Below are positions 26,096-34,487 of a stretch of 64,000 nucleotides of DNA, piece after piece. The DNA is taken from NCBI GenBank assembly GCA_039964455.1, contig JBDVXK010000013.1:310001-374000 (forward strand). The letters run 5' to 3'. The translations under genes and the position numbers were made by a program. Below the pieces are notes generated by a model. The model saw only the letters and a list, made by a program, of their open reading frames with translations, was not told where the DNA came from and made no database searches. Source of the DNA: CALJFL01 sp039964455. GTDB taxonomy: Bacteria; Pseudomonadota; Gammaproteobacteria; Pseudomonadales; Halieaceae. The first letter of the stretch is position 1; the number at the start of each line of letters is the position of its first letter.

Positions 26096-26770
26096 ATGAA
26101 TCAGGACGAGATGAAACAGGCAGTCGCCAATGCCGCACTGGATCACATACGCGGGCAACTGGACGACGACACCGTACTGGGCATTGGTACTGGCTCGACC
26201 GCGAACCTCTTTATCGACAGCCTGGGTGAGATCAGTGGCCAGATTAACGCCACAGTGGCCAGCTCTGAAGCGTCCGCCGAGCGCCTGCGCAGCCATGGCA
26301 TCCCGGTATTTGATCTGAATGCAGTGGACCAGGTCGATTTCTATATCGATGGCGCCGATGAGAGTAATGCGGCACTGCAATTGATCAAGGGCGGCGGTGC
26401 CGCGCTTACCAGAGAAAAAATCGTTGCGGCGGTTGCCCGTGAGTTCATCTGCATCGCCGATGGCAGCAAGCTGGTACACACCTTGGGCGCATTCCCGTTA
26501 CCGGTAGAAGTGATCCCCATGGCGCGAGGCCATGTGGCCCGGGAACTGGTCAAGCTGGGCGGAGACCCGGTTTACAGGGACGGCGTAGTTACCGACAACG
26601 GCAATATCATTCTGGATGTTTACAACTTTGCTATCGCCCAACCGCTGGCAACAGAGGCGAAAATTAATGGCATCACCGGCGTGGTGACAAACGGCCTGTT
26701 CGCGCTGAGGCCTGCTGATGTCCTTCTGCTGGGTACCGCTGAGGGGGTCAAGACACTGCGCGCAACCTAG
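26096..26770 (+). CDS. rpiA: Ribose-5-phosphate isomerase A
   Basis: Interconverts ribose 5-phosphate and ribulose 5-phosphate in the pentose-phosphate pathway. 224 residues from ATG 26096, chosen because AAGGA lies 8 bases upstream; the ATG at 26087 overlaps that site. Diagnostic segments are GIGTGSTANLFID, DFYIDGADESNAALQLIKGGGAALTREKI with the catalytic Asp/Lys, and LPVEVIPMA. It is a single gene between ilvA (divergent) and the D2HGDH-like gene (convergent, 12-base gap). Confidence 0.95.
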   Translation: MNQDEMKQAVANAALDHIRGQLDDDTVLGIGTGSTANLFIDSLGEISGQINATVASSEASAERLRSHGIPVFDLNAVDQVDFYIDGADESNAALQLIKGGGAALTREKIVAAVAREFICIADGSKLVHTLGAFPLPVEVIPMARGHVARELVKLGGDPVYRDGVVTDNGNIILDVYNFAIAQPLATEAKINGITGVVTNGLFALRPADVLLLGTAEGVKTLRAT

Positions 26771-26782
26771 CTGCGAAACGGC

Positions 26783-28183
26783 CTAAACGTCCAGCACCTT
26801 GCCCGGATTCAAAATATTCGCCGGGTCAAAAACACGCTTTATCTGTCGCATCAGCTCAATTTCAGTGTCCGAGCGACTGAAGGAAAGGTAGTCCTTCTTT
26901 AACAGGCCGACGCCGTGTTCAGCTGAGACACTGCCCCCATAGCGCTGCACAATTTCGAACACCCATTGGCTCACCTCGCCACAACGCCGCTGGAATTCGG
27001 CCATATCCAAATCCTCGGGCTTCAGCACGTTAAGGTGCACATTGCCGTCACCGATATGTCCAAACCAGATGATTTCAAACTCGGGATAGTGATGGCTTAC
27101 GACGCTCTCAACCTCCGCGAGAAATTCAGGCACCCGCGATACGATTGTGGAAATATCGTTCTTGTAAGGCGTCCATTGAGAGATCGTTTCTGAAATATCC
27201 TCGCGCAAACGCCACAGGGACTCCGCCTGGGCTACGCTCTGGCTGACAACACCGTCGAGCACCCAACCGCTCTCCACACATTGTTCAAACAGGGCCATAG
27301 CCTGTTCCATCTCAGCGTCACTGCGCTGCTCAAACTCTATCAATGCATAAAACTCGGTAGCGGCGGCGAAGGGCCGTTGCAGCCCTTGGTGCTCAACTAC
27401 TTTCTGCAGGGCGAGCTCGGAGAAAAATTCAAAGGCATAGAGATCCATCTCAGCCTGAAAACAGGCCAACACCTTCATGATCGAGGCCATGTCCGGAACA
27501 CCCAACACCAGGACAGCCAGATCTTCTGGCGGGCGAGCTAGACGCATGGTCGCTTCGACAACAACGCCCAGCGTACCCTCAGCGCCTATCGCCAAATGCC
27601 TGAGATCGTAACCGGCATTATTTTTCAGCAGGCCGCGATTGAGATCCAGCAACTCACCGGAGCCGGTTACCAGCTTGAGCCCGGCCACCCAGTCGCGGGT
27701 CATGCCATGTCGAATGACCTTGATGCCACCGGCATTGGTAGAAATATTGCCCCCAATCTGGCTGGACCCGCTGGAGGCGAAGTCCACCGGATAGTACAGA
27801 CCCTGCTGTTCGGCAAACTGCTGTAGCTGCTCAGTTATCACCCCGGCACCGCAGCGAACCGACCTGTCTACAGGGTTGAATTCATCGATAGTGTTGAGTC
27901 GATCCAGCGCCAGTACGAGTTCACCTTTGTGGGCTACCGCACCCGCACTGAGTCCGGTGCGGCCGCCGGACGGAACCAGGGCCAGGCGCTCCGACACAGC
28001 CAGACGGACGATATCCTGCACTTCGGCGATTGAGCCCGGAAGCACAATCGCGCAGGGAGCGGGGGTGTAAACACGGGTCCAGTCACTGCCATAGCGCGCC
28101 AGGGAATCCGGGTCATCCAGAACTCTCTCTGCACCGACAATCGCTTCCAGGGCAACTCGAACAGCTGCATCCAAACCGCTCAC
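26783..28183 (-). CDS. FAD-linked D-2-hydroxyglutarate dehydrogenase-like oxidase
   Basis: 466 residues from the GTG at 28183, which has GGAGAG 6 bases upstream; the long open extension to 28330 crosses the serA promoter and is not coding. The N-terminal FAD_binding_4 domain includes ALVPSGGRTGLSAGAV and GGNISTNAGGIKVIRHGM. The C-terminal FAD-oxidase domain has the metal-site GHIGDGNVHLNV and SAEHGVGLLKK. The family covers D-lactate, glycolate and D-2-hydroxyglutarate dehydrogenases. The divergent serA neighbour strongly favours D2HGDH, which in Pseudomonas stutzeri re-oxidises the D-2-hydroxyglutarate made by SerA. Substrate is inferred. Confidence 0.85.
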   Translation of the reverse strand: MSGLDAAVRVALEAIVGAERVLDDPDSLARYGSDWTRVYTPAPCAIVLPGSIAEVQDIVRLAVSERLALVPSGGRTGLSAGAVAHKGELVLALDRLNTIDEFNPVDRSVRCGAGVITEQLQQFAEQQGLYYPVDFASSGSSQIGGNISTNAGGIKVIRHGMTRDWVAGLKLVTGSGELLDLNRGLLKNNAGYDLRHLAIGAEGTLGVVVEATMRLARPPEDLAVLVLGVPDMASIMKVLACFQAEMDLYAFEFFSELALQKVVEHQGLQRPFAAATEFYALIEFEQRSDAEMEQAMALFEQCVESGWVLDGVVSQSVAQAESLWRLREDISETISQWTPYKNDISTIVSRVPEFLAEVESVVSHHYPEFEIIWFGHIGDGNVHLNVLKPEDLDMAEFQRRCGEVSQWVFEIVQRYGGSVSAEHGVGLLKKDYLSFSRSDTEIELMRQIKRVFDPANILNPGKVLDV

Positions 28184-28223
28184 CAATCTCTCTCCGGTAA
28201 TTTTCACAGGCCCCGGATTCGGG

Positions 28224-28249
28224 GGGCGCGTATGGTACCATACGCGCCC
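28224..28249. promoter_or_regulatory. Perfect 26-bp palindrome between the D2HGDH-like gene and serA
   Basis: Each 13-base arm reads GGGCGCGTATGGT and its exact complement, with no loop. It is centred at 28236.5, about 46 bases before serA and 40 before the divergent GTG. It could be a shared operator for a dimeric repressor or, if transcribed, a very stable hairpin in the serA leader. There is no T-run, so it is not a simple terminator. Confidence 0.6.
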
Positions 28250-28295
28250 TCGCAAACCCCCTGAAATACACTCCCAACCGCCGCGGAGACCTGGC

Positions 28296-29525
28296 ATGGC
28301 GCAGCAATCGCTGGAAAAATCCAAGATCAAATTCTTACTTCTGGAAGGTGTTCACCCGTCCGCGGTAGCGACCCTCAGCCAGGCCGGCTACAGCAATATC
28401 GTGGAACACCCCAAGGCTTTACCGCCGGCAGAGTTATCCGCTGAGATCGCCGATGCCCACTTTGTCGGGATCAGATCCAGAACTCAGCTAAGCGAAGAAA
28501 TCCTTGCTGATGCAAAAAAACTGGTTGCCGTTGGCTGCTTCTGTATTGGCACCAATCAGGTCGACCTGCAAGCAGCGACCCGCAGGGGAGTGGCCGTATT
28601 CAACGCACCCTTCTCCAATACCCGCAGCGTCGCCGAGTTGGTGCTGGCTGAAGCCATTCTGCTATTGCGAGGGGTCGCCGAAAAAAATGCCGCGGCCCAC
28701 AGGGGTCAGTGGCTGAAGTCTGCCAACAACGCCTTCGAGATCCGGGGCAAGCAACTGGGCATTATTGGTTACGGCAACATAGGCATGCAGCTGGGAGTGC
28801 TCGCCGAGAGCCTCGGTATGCAGGTGCAGTTTTTCGACGTGGTCAACAAGCTGCCACTGGGGAATGCCCGCCAGGTCCCCAGTCTCAATCACCTGCTGGC
28901 CAACTCCGACGTCATCAGCCTGCATGTGCCGGAGACGGGCACCACACAGAACATTATCGGTGCACAGCAAATCGAGCAAATGAGATCAGGGACCATCGTG
29001 ATCAATGCCTCTCGCGGTACCGTGGTCGACATTGAGGCGCTGGCCGCCGGCCTGCAGTCAGGTCATCTGGGGGGCGCAGGCATCGATGTATTCCCGGTAG
29101 AGCCGCGTTCCAACGACGACGAGTTCATCTCGCCGCTACGCGCTTTCGACAATACCTTCCTGACACCACACATAGGCGGCAGCACCGTCGAGGCACAGGA
29201 GAATATTGGCCTGGAGGTGGCGGAAAAGCTGGCCCGCTACAGCGACAACGGCACCAGCACATCTTCGGTTAACTTCCCCGAGGTTGCGCTACCGGAACAT
29301 GCCGGCAGCCACCGTTTGCTCCACATCCACCACAACGTCCCCGGCGTTATGTCAGCTATCAACGCCGTATTCTCTGAAAACAACCTCAACATCACTGCCC
29401 AGTTCCTGCAGACCAATGACCTGCTGGGTTACGTGGTGATCGATGTAGACGCCGAGTACTCGGAAATGGCGCTGACCAAGTTGGCCAATATCGATGGGAC
29501 CATCAGAAGCCGTGTTCTGTTTTAG
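28296..29525 (+). CDS. serA: D-3-phosphoglycerate dehydrogenase
   Basis: First enzyme of serine synthesis. 409 residues, the E. coli-type length (410). The NAD-binding motif is LGIIGYGNIGMQLGVLAESLG, the catalytic Arg/Glu/His triad region includes NASRGTVVD and TPHIGGSTVEAQENIG, and a C-terminal ACT domain (about 337-409) is expected to bind serine for feedback inhibition. E. coli SerA also reduces 2-oxoglutarate to D-2-hydroxyglutarate, which explains the neighbouring dehydrogenase. The CGGAG six bases before the ATG is a good ribosome site. Confidence 0.95.
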   Translation: MAQQSLEKSKIKFLLLEGVHPSAVATLSQAGYSNIVEHPKALPPAELSAEIADAHFVGIRSRTQLSEEILADAKKLVAVGCFCIGTNQVDLQAATRRGVAVFNAPFSNTRSVAELVLAEAILLLRGVAEKNAAAHRGQWLKSANNAFEIRGKQLGIIGYGNIGMQLGVLAESLGMQVQFFDVVNKLPLGNARQVPSLNHLLANSDVISLHVPETGTTQNIIGAQQIEQMRSGTIVINASRGTVVDIEALAAGLQSGHLGGAGIDVFPVEPRSNDDEFISPLRAFDNTFLTPHIGGSTVEAQENIGLEVAEKLARYSDNGTSTSSVNFPEVALPEHAGSHRLLHIHHNVPGVMSAINAVFSENNLNITAQFLQTNDLLGYVVIDVDAEYSEMALTKLANIDGTIRSRVLF

Positions 29526-29581
29526 ACCCGCTGAGCTTGCAAGACTGAAGCAACGCACTGTTTTCGAGGCATAATAGCTCC

Positions 29582-30121
29582 GTGACAGATGAAAAAGATG
29601 AATTTCTCAGGAATCTGGTAGCGGAGCATCAAACACCGCTGGAGAGATTCCTGACCCGAAAACTCGACAACCCCGAGGACGCCGCGGAGGTCGCTCAGGA
29701 GGCTTACCTGCGACTACACCGAATGGAGAATCCGCAGCAGCTAGACAACGCCCGGGCCTTCCTTTATCAGGTCGCCAGCAATCTTGCCGTGGACCAGCTC
29801 AGGCGGCGCACTTTGCATTTCCGTTTCCTGAAGACTGAGAAAAGCCAGCTACCAGAGGGAGAGCCGCAGGATGCCAGTGCAGTAACTGCCTCACCTGAAC
29901 AAATACTGGCGGCACGAGAAAAGCTGAAGATGATGTTTGAAGCGGTCGACGAACTGCCGTTCAAGGTGAAACAGGCGTTTTTATTGCATCGTCGCAGCGG
30001 GATGTCCTACGCAGAAATCGCACAAGCGCTGGGGGTTTCGGTCTCCAGCGTGGAAAAATACTTGCTGCAGGCCCTTAAACATTGTCGAAAACGCTTGTCT
30101 CAACACTATCCGACAGAATAA
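29582..30121 (+). CDS. ECF sigma factor (FecI-like)
   Basis: Alternative sigma factor of 179 residues. Region 2 (about 10-80) has the core-binding PEDAAEVAQEAYLRLHR and ARAFLYQVASNLAVDQLRRR. Region 4 (about 115-175) has the helix-turn-helix MSYAEIAQALGVSVSSVEKYLLQALKHCR. The GTG start at 29582 follows a CATAAT box by only 6 bases, so the message may have almost no leader. It is followed by fecR- and STN-receptor genes, the standard cell-surface signalling set. No Fur box is visible upstream, so iron control is not supported. Confidence 0.9.
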   Translation: MTDEKDEFLRNLVAEHQTPLERFLTRKLDNPEDAAEVAQEAYLRLHRMENPQQLDNARAFLYQVASNLAVDQLRRRTLHFRFLKTEKSQLPEGEPQDASAVTASPEQILAAREKLKMMFEAVDELPFKVKQAFLLHRRSGMSYAEIAQALGVSVSSVEKYLLQALKHCRKRLSQHYPTE

Positions 30122-30178
30122 TTTTAATAAATACGCAACTATTTCTTGTGGATGTGCTCTTACTATTCGTTTCAGGCT

Positions 30179-30204
30179 TAAAACTTATATAAACTAAAAC
30201 TTAT
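30179..30204 (+). repeat. Direct repeat upstream of the fecR-like gene
   Basis: TAAAACTTAT occurs at 30179-30188 and 30195-30204, a 16-base period in an AT-rich 140-base gap. A 22-codon open frame (30203-30271) begins in the second copy and overlaps the fecR start. This could be a binding site for an activator or part of an ECF promoter; the sequence does not decide. Confidence 0.3.
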
Positions 30205-30263
30205 GGAGCAGGACGTGACCAATGCACGGATGCCGGGGGTAACACCTCTCAGGTCAGGAAAAA

Positions 30264-31250
30264 ATGAATAAGCACGCTACAGCTACTACATACGACATTG
30301 ACTGCGACCAGGCCCTTGCCTGGATAGCAAGATTGCGTGCGGACAATGTCTCCGCAGAAGATCATCAGCAGTTTGCCTTGTGGATGGCTGAGGGGCCAAC
30401 ACGCCGGCGCGCCATGGATGACATGCTCAATCTCTGGGATGATCTGGGCGCGGTTGAAGCTCTGCCCTTTCCCGAAATAGATACCCGGCCTGCGGCCAAC
30501 CAGAGCCGATGGTTTCAGGTGGGCGCAGCAATGGCAGCAGCCTGCCTGGTAGCCACAGTAGCGCTTTGGCCCTTTTCTACCTCCCAGACACCCGTTGCCG
30601 AACAACTGCAAACCGCCTTGGGTGAACAGCGCACCTTTGAGCTCAGCGATGGATCACAGGTGACTCTGAATACAGACAGTAGAATGAATGTGTCTTTTTC
30701 TGCCGAAGAGCGCCGTGTCGAGCTGGTTAGCGGCGAAGCTTTCTTCGAAGTGACCTCTGATATAGAGCGTCCATTCACCGTCGATGCAGGTGTCGCCGAT
30801 GCCACTGTAGTTGGCACTGCATTTAATATTTATCGTACCGAAACAACCACCGCCATAACGGTTACCGAAGGGGTTGTTCGCGTAACCGAGCGCGATACCA
30901 ATGGTCTGGCCAGTCCCAAGAGCAATATCCTGCGGGCGGACGAGCAAGTCTTCGCCACCGGCGCGGGGCTGGAAAGCGTTGGTACAGTTGATACCAAGCC
31001 GCTTGTCGCCTGGAGAAACTGGGAGCTGGTCGCCAACGATATGCGCTTGTATGACCTCATTCAGGAATTGCAGCGCTATGATGATCGTCGCGTCGTTTTG
31101 GGCGACCGCAGCATTGCCTCACTGAAAGTGTCAGGCGTCTTCCCACTGGACCAACCCGAAGCTCTCCTGCAAGCCGTTTCGCGGGCGCTGGAGCTGCAGT
31201 TGGTAGAGCTCGACGGCAACGTGGTGCAGTTGCTGAAAGCCGCCAATTGA
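30264..31250 (+). CDS. FecR-family anti-sigma/sigma regulator
   Basis: Inner-membrane protein of 328 residues that relays the signal from the outer-membrane receptor to the sigma factor. The N-terminal cytoplasmic DUF4880-type segment (CDQALAWIARLRADNVSAEDHQQF) binds sigma. A single transmembrane helix lies at about 92-110. The periplasmic FecR domain contains GEQRTFELSDGSQVTLNTDS and RRVELVSGEAFFEV, and a C-terminal STN-like part (about 250-325) may contact the receptor. It lies between the ECF gene and the STN-receptor gene. The gap before it (142 bases) is large for an operon and may hold a second promoter. Confidence 0.9.
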   Translation: MNKHATATTYDIDCDQALAWIARLRADNVSAEDHQQFALWMAEGPTRRRAMDDMLNLWDDLGAVEALPFPEIDTRPAANQSRWFQVGAAMAAACLVATVALWPFSTSQTPVAEQLQTALGEQRTFELSDGSQVTLNTDSRMNVSFSAEERRVELVSGEAFFEVTSDIERPFTVDAGVADATVVGTAFNIYRTETTTAITVTEGVVRVTERDTNGLASPKSNILRADEQVFATGAGLESVGTVDTKPLVAWRNWELVANDMRLYDLIQELQRYDDRRVVLGDRSIASLKVSGVFPLDQPEALLQAVSRALELQLVELDGNVVQLLKAAN

Positions 31251-31320
31251 GATATAACTGCTTCTCACCCATCTGGCTCTATTAAAACTCTTTTATATCA
31301 TAGGCTTACGGTTCTACGCC

Positions 31321-34311
31321 GTGGCCTGGATGGTTATGGCTGCAGAGTGTGTTTGGCATACCGCTGGCGGGCGGGGATACGCGCTGCGACGACTGATCGC
31401 TGGCGTTCTTCTGTGCGCTTTTGCATTGCAAACTATAGGCGGCAGCCTGGGTACTTCGCGCTTCACCATCGACGCACCGCAGCTAGCTCCGGCTCTCATC
31501 CAGTTTAGCCAGCAAAGTGGGCTAGCCATTGTATTTTCCAAGCGGCTGACCCGTAACAAGGAAGCCCTGCCGATCATGGGTGTCTGGGAAAACGCCGGGG
31601 CCCTAACCAACCTGCTGGAAGATTCCGGTCTAGGGTGGGAATTGGTTGGTGAGAGGGTTATCGCAATCTACGCCATCGACTGCTCGGCCGACGACTCCTG
31701 CCCCAGCCCTATGGGAACGGTAGAAAAGTATCCCCTCTTTGAACCGGGTATCGAGGAAACGCTGGTTTATGGCACTCAGCTAACCGGCTCGCGAATCAAA
31801 CGCACTGCCTATGACACCTCGGCACCGGTGGATGTATTTTCTGCCCCAGATATCGAACTCAGCGGCGCCCAGACTCTGGGCGAATTGTTAAAGTTTGTCC
31901 CGGCGGTCTCGGGCAATGCCATAAGTACAGCCATCTCCAACGGGGGCGATGGCACCGCATCGGTCACGCTGCGAGGGCTACCTGCAAGCAATACCCTGGT
32001 GCTCATCAACGGCAGGCGAGTCGCTAATGACGGCCTTGCGGGCGACTCGGTAGACCTCAACAGTATTCCGCCAGCAGCTGTAGAGCGCATCGAAATACTC
32101 AAGGATGGAGCTTCGGCGATTTATGGGTCAGATGCGATAGCCGGGGTTGTAAATGTCATCACGCGCAGCGATTTTGAGGGCTTCCTGGCCGAAACCTACT
32201 TCGGAGAAACAGAGCAGGGAGACCTGACCACCCAGACACACACCTTGCAATATGGGGCCATGATACCGAGAGGCTCGGTATTTTTAAGTGCCACACTATT
32301 TGACCAGGATCCTATTTTCAGTCGTGACCGCGAAATTTCTCGCAATGCCGATACTCGACGGCTAGGAGGCAGCGACGAGCGCTCCAGTGCTACACCCGAC
32401 AGCAGAGTAACGCTGCCAGATGCCGGTACTGTGATAGCAACGGCAAGCGGATATCGGCCCGCCACAGATGAAGACCTGTTTAACTACCTGGATTTCACCA
32501 CAGCCGTTGTGCCACTGGAGCGCAACAGTCTCTACGGCAGCTTTGAATACGACCTGACAAGCGATATCACTGCCAGCATTGACGCCAGCTACCTGGAAAC
32601 AGAGTCTGAAGCTACCCTGGCACCCACACCGGTTTTCACCGGGTTTGAGCAAACTCCGATTACAGTCGCGGCCGATAATATCTACAACAACTTCGGCCAG
32701 GAACTGACCGATGTAAGGCGGCGCCTGGTAGAACTGCCCGACCGCAAGCAGCGCAATGAATCGGAAGTATCCCGCTTCAGCGCCATTGTCGAGGGCCAGA
32801 CCGCCGACTGGTACTGGGATGTGGGTTACAACTGGAGCCGCAGTGAAGCCAGTGAGCGAACAGTCAATCTCATCAATGCAGACAACCTCAGGCGCGGCGT
32901 AGGGCCCGCGGCAAACTGCCTGGGGCTTGCGATCGATAACTGCGTTCCCGTTAACCTGCTGGGTGCAGCGGGGACGTTGGACGGTACGCAGGTCGGCTTT
33001 TTAAGGGCTTCCGGCGAAGTAAGTGGTTACACCAAGCTGGCCGGGTTCAGCGGTAATCTCAGCGGGAGGCCTTTCGAGATACAGCACGGAAGTATTGATG
33101 TCGCATTTGGCGCAGAGTTGCGCAAAGAATCAACCAGCAAGCGACCGGACGCACTACTGGCGTCAACCGGCACCATAGGTGGCACAAATTTCGAGGCTAC
33201 CAGCGGCTCGAGGGACATAATCGAACTTTACGCCGAGACAAATATCCCAGTATGGAAAAGTGGCACACAGGCCCTGGATCTGGAAGCCGCACTGCGTCAC
33301 TCCGACTACAGCGACTTCGGCGACAGCACCAACCCCAAGTTTGGTTTGCGCTGGCGGTTGGCCAAGGGGTTAATGTTGAGGGCTACTTACGCAGAAGGAT
33401 TCCGGGCACCAAGCCTGAATGAGCTGTTTGAAGGCAACACCGAGGAACAGGCTTTTATCAATGACCCCTGCACGCAGCCCGCCAACGTAGGCGTACTGCC
33501 GGGCTGCAGTCAGCAGGCCGACCCGACCCGCAACCAGTTCCTGACGATTCGCGGCGGCAACCCCGACCTGAAGCCGGAAACATCCGAAAGCTGGGGCGCC
33601 GGCGTGGTCTGGTCCCCCTCGTCCTTAACAGGCTTGACCCTGTCCGCGGATATATTCCAGATTGAACAAGAAGATGTAGTTTCGGCCAGCGCCCAATTCC
33701 TTGTCAGCCAGAATGCCCGCTTCGGCGTGTTCGAGGATAACGTGGAAAGGGACGAAAGTGGCAATCTTGCGCTAGTGCAAGCCAACAACATCAATATAGG
33801 CAAACGGCGCGTTCGCGGTGCGGACCTTTCGATGACCTATCATTTGCCCAAGCAGCATTGGGGACAACTTACCTTTACCGGGAACGCTGCGTATATTGAC
33901 GAGTATCTCGCCAGCCTTGACCCCAGCGCACCTGAGCTGGACCTGGCCGGAACGTTCAGGGATGAGGCCTCCGAGGGTCTGGGCGGCATACCGCAGTGGA
34001 AGGCCCAGCTGGGCGCTCGCTGGAAGCACAAACGCTGGCGCGGCAGCTACGACCTCCACTATGTCAGCTCGATGGAGGAGGTCATTCCGGGAACAGAGCT
34101 ATTCCGGGACATCGACTCATGGCTGGTGCACGACCTGCAGCTCAGCTACACCTTTAATGTGCTACAAGGACTTCGCGCCAGTCTGGGGGTGGATAATCTG
34201 TTTGACGAAGAAGCTCCGTTGGCTGCCTCTGCATTCAACGACAATATCGATGGACGCACCCACGAGCTGAAAGGGCGCTACTGGTACACCAAGCTCAGTC
34301 AAAGGTTCTAA
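31321..34311 (+). CDS. TonB-dependent outer-membrane receptor with STN signalling domain
   Basis: Transducer-type receptor of up to 996 residues; the GTG start is uncertain and the ATG at 31330 is an alternative. A signal-peptide-like segment (about 23-42) is followed by an STN domain (about 48-118; FTIDAPQLAPALIQFSQQSG) that would contact FecR in the periplasm. The TonB box lies near ETLVYGTQLTGSRIK. The plug (about 160-285) has TLVLINGRRVANDGLAGDSVDLNSIP and a 22-strand barrel ends YTKLSQRF with terminal Phe. Substrate unknown. This is the only receptor here with an STN domain. Confidence 0.88.
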   Translation: MAWMVMAAECVWHTAGGRGYALRRLIAGVLLCAFALQTIGGSLGTSRFTIDAPQLAPALIQFSQQSGLAIVFSKRLTRNKEALPIMGVWENAGALTNLLEDSGLGWELVGERVIAIYAIDCSADDSCPSPMGTVEKYPLFEPGIEETLVYGTQLTGSRIKRTAYDTSAPVDVFSAPDIELSGAQTLGELLKFVPAVSGNAISTAISNGGDGTASVTLRGLPASNTLVLINGRRVANDGLAGDSVDLNSIPPAAVERIEILKDGASAIYGSDAIAGVVNVITRSDFEGFLAETYFGETEQGDLTTQTHTLQYGAMIPRGSVFLSATLFDQDPIFSRDREISRNADTRRLGGSDERSSATPDSRVTLPDAGTVIATASGYRPATDEDLFNYLDFTTAVVPLERNSLYGSFEYDLTSDITASIDASYLETESEATLAPTPVFTGFEQTPITVAADNIYNNFGQELTDVRRRLVELPDRKQRNESEVSRFSAIVEGQTADWYWDVGYNWSRSEASERTVNLINADNLRRGVGPAANCLGLAIDNCVPVNLLGAAGTLDGTQVGFLRASGEVSGYTKLAGFSGNLSGRPFEIQHGSIDVAFGAELRKESTSKRPDALLASTGTIGGTNFEATSGSRDIIELYAETNIPVWKSGTQALDLEAALRHSDYSDFGDSTNPKFGLRWRLAKGLMLRATYAEGFRAPSLNELFEGNTEEQAFINDPCTQPANVGVLPGCSQQADPTRNQFLTIRGGNPDLKPETSESWGAGVVWSPSSLTGLTLSADIFQIEQEDVVSASAQFLVSQNARFGVFEDNVERDESGNLALVQANNINIGKRRVRGADLSMTYHLPKQHWGQLTFTGNAAYIDEYLASLDPSAPELDLAGTFRDEASEGLGGIPQWKAQLGARWKHKRWRGSYDLHYVSSMEEVIPGTELFRDIDSWLVHDLQLSYTFNVLQGLRASLGVDNLFDEEAPLAASAFNDNIDGRTHELKGRYWYTKLSQRF

Positions 34312-34350
34312 CTCCCAGCGAACATCTCGAAAGACACCATTCGTGCCTTT

Positions 34351-34374
34351 TTCACCATATGTGAATATTTCACA
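34351..34374. promoter_or_regulatory. Alternating half-site array upstream of the second receptor
   Basis: TTCAC (34351-34355), GTGAA (34361-34365) and TTCAC (34369-34373) form two overlapping inverted repeats, including TGTGAA-TAT-TTCACA. The spacing in the TGTGA/TCACA pair is 5 bases rather than the 6 of a CRP site. It is a plausible operator for a dimeric regulator, about 115 bases before the receptor start. Confidence 0.35.
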
Positions 34375-34487
34375 AATTCTTAATCGCCTTTGAGGGAACT
34401 CCTGCTGGTTTCGTTAAACATGCAGGCCTCCCGCCATTTTTTGGTCGGAGATGTCACCCAAAACTAAAAATTCATCGGAATATATCT

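Noticed and set aside
29526..29581. A Fur box before the ECF sigma gene
   Set aside because: No GATAAT-type repeats; the gap has a single CATAAT that fits a -10 box.
34360..34374. A CRP site before the second receptor
   Set aside because: TGTGA and TCACA are separated by 5 bases, whereas CRP needs 6. Kept only as an unassigned inverted repeat.
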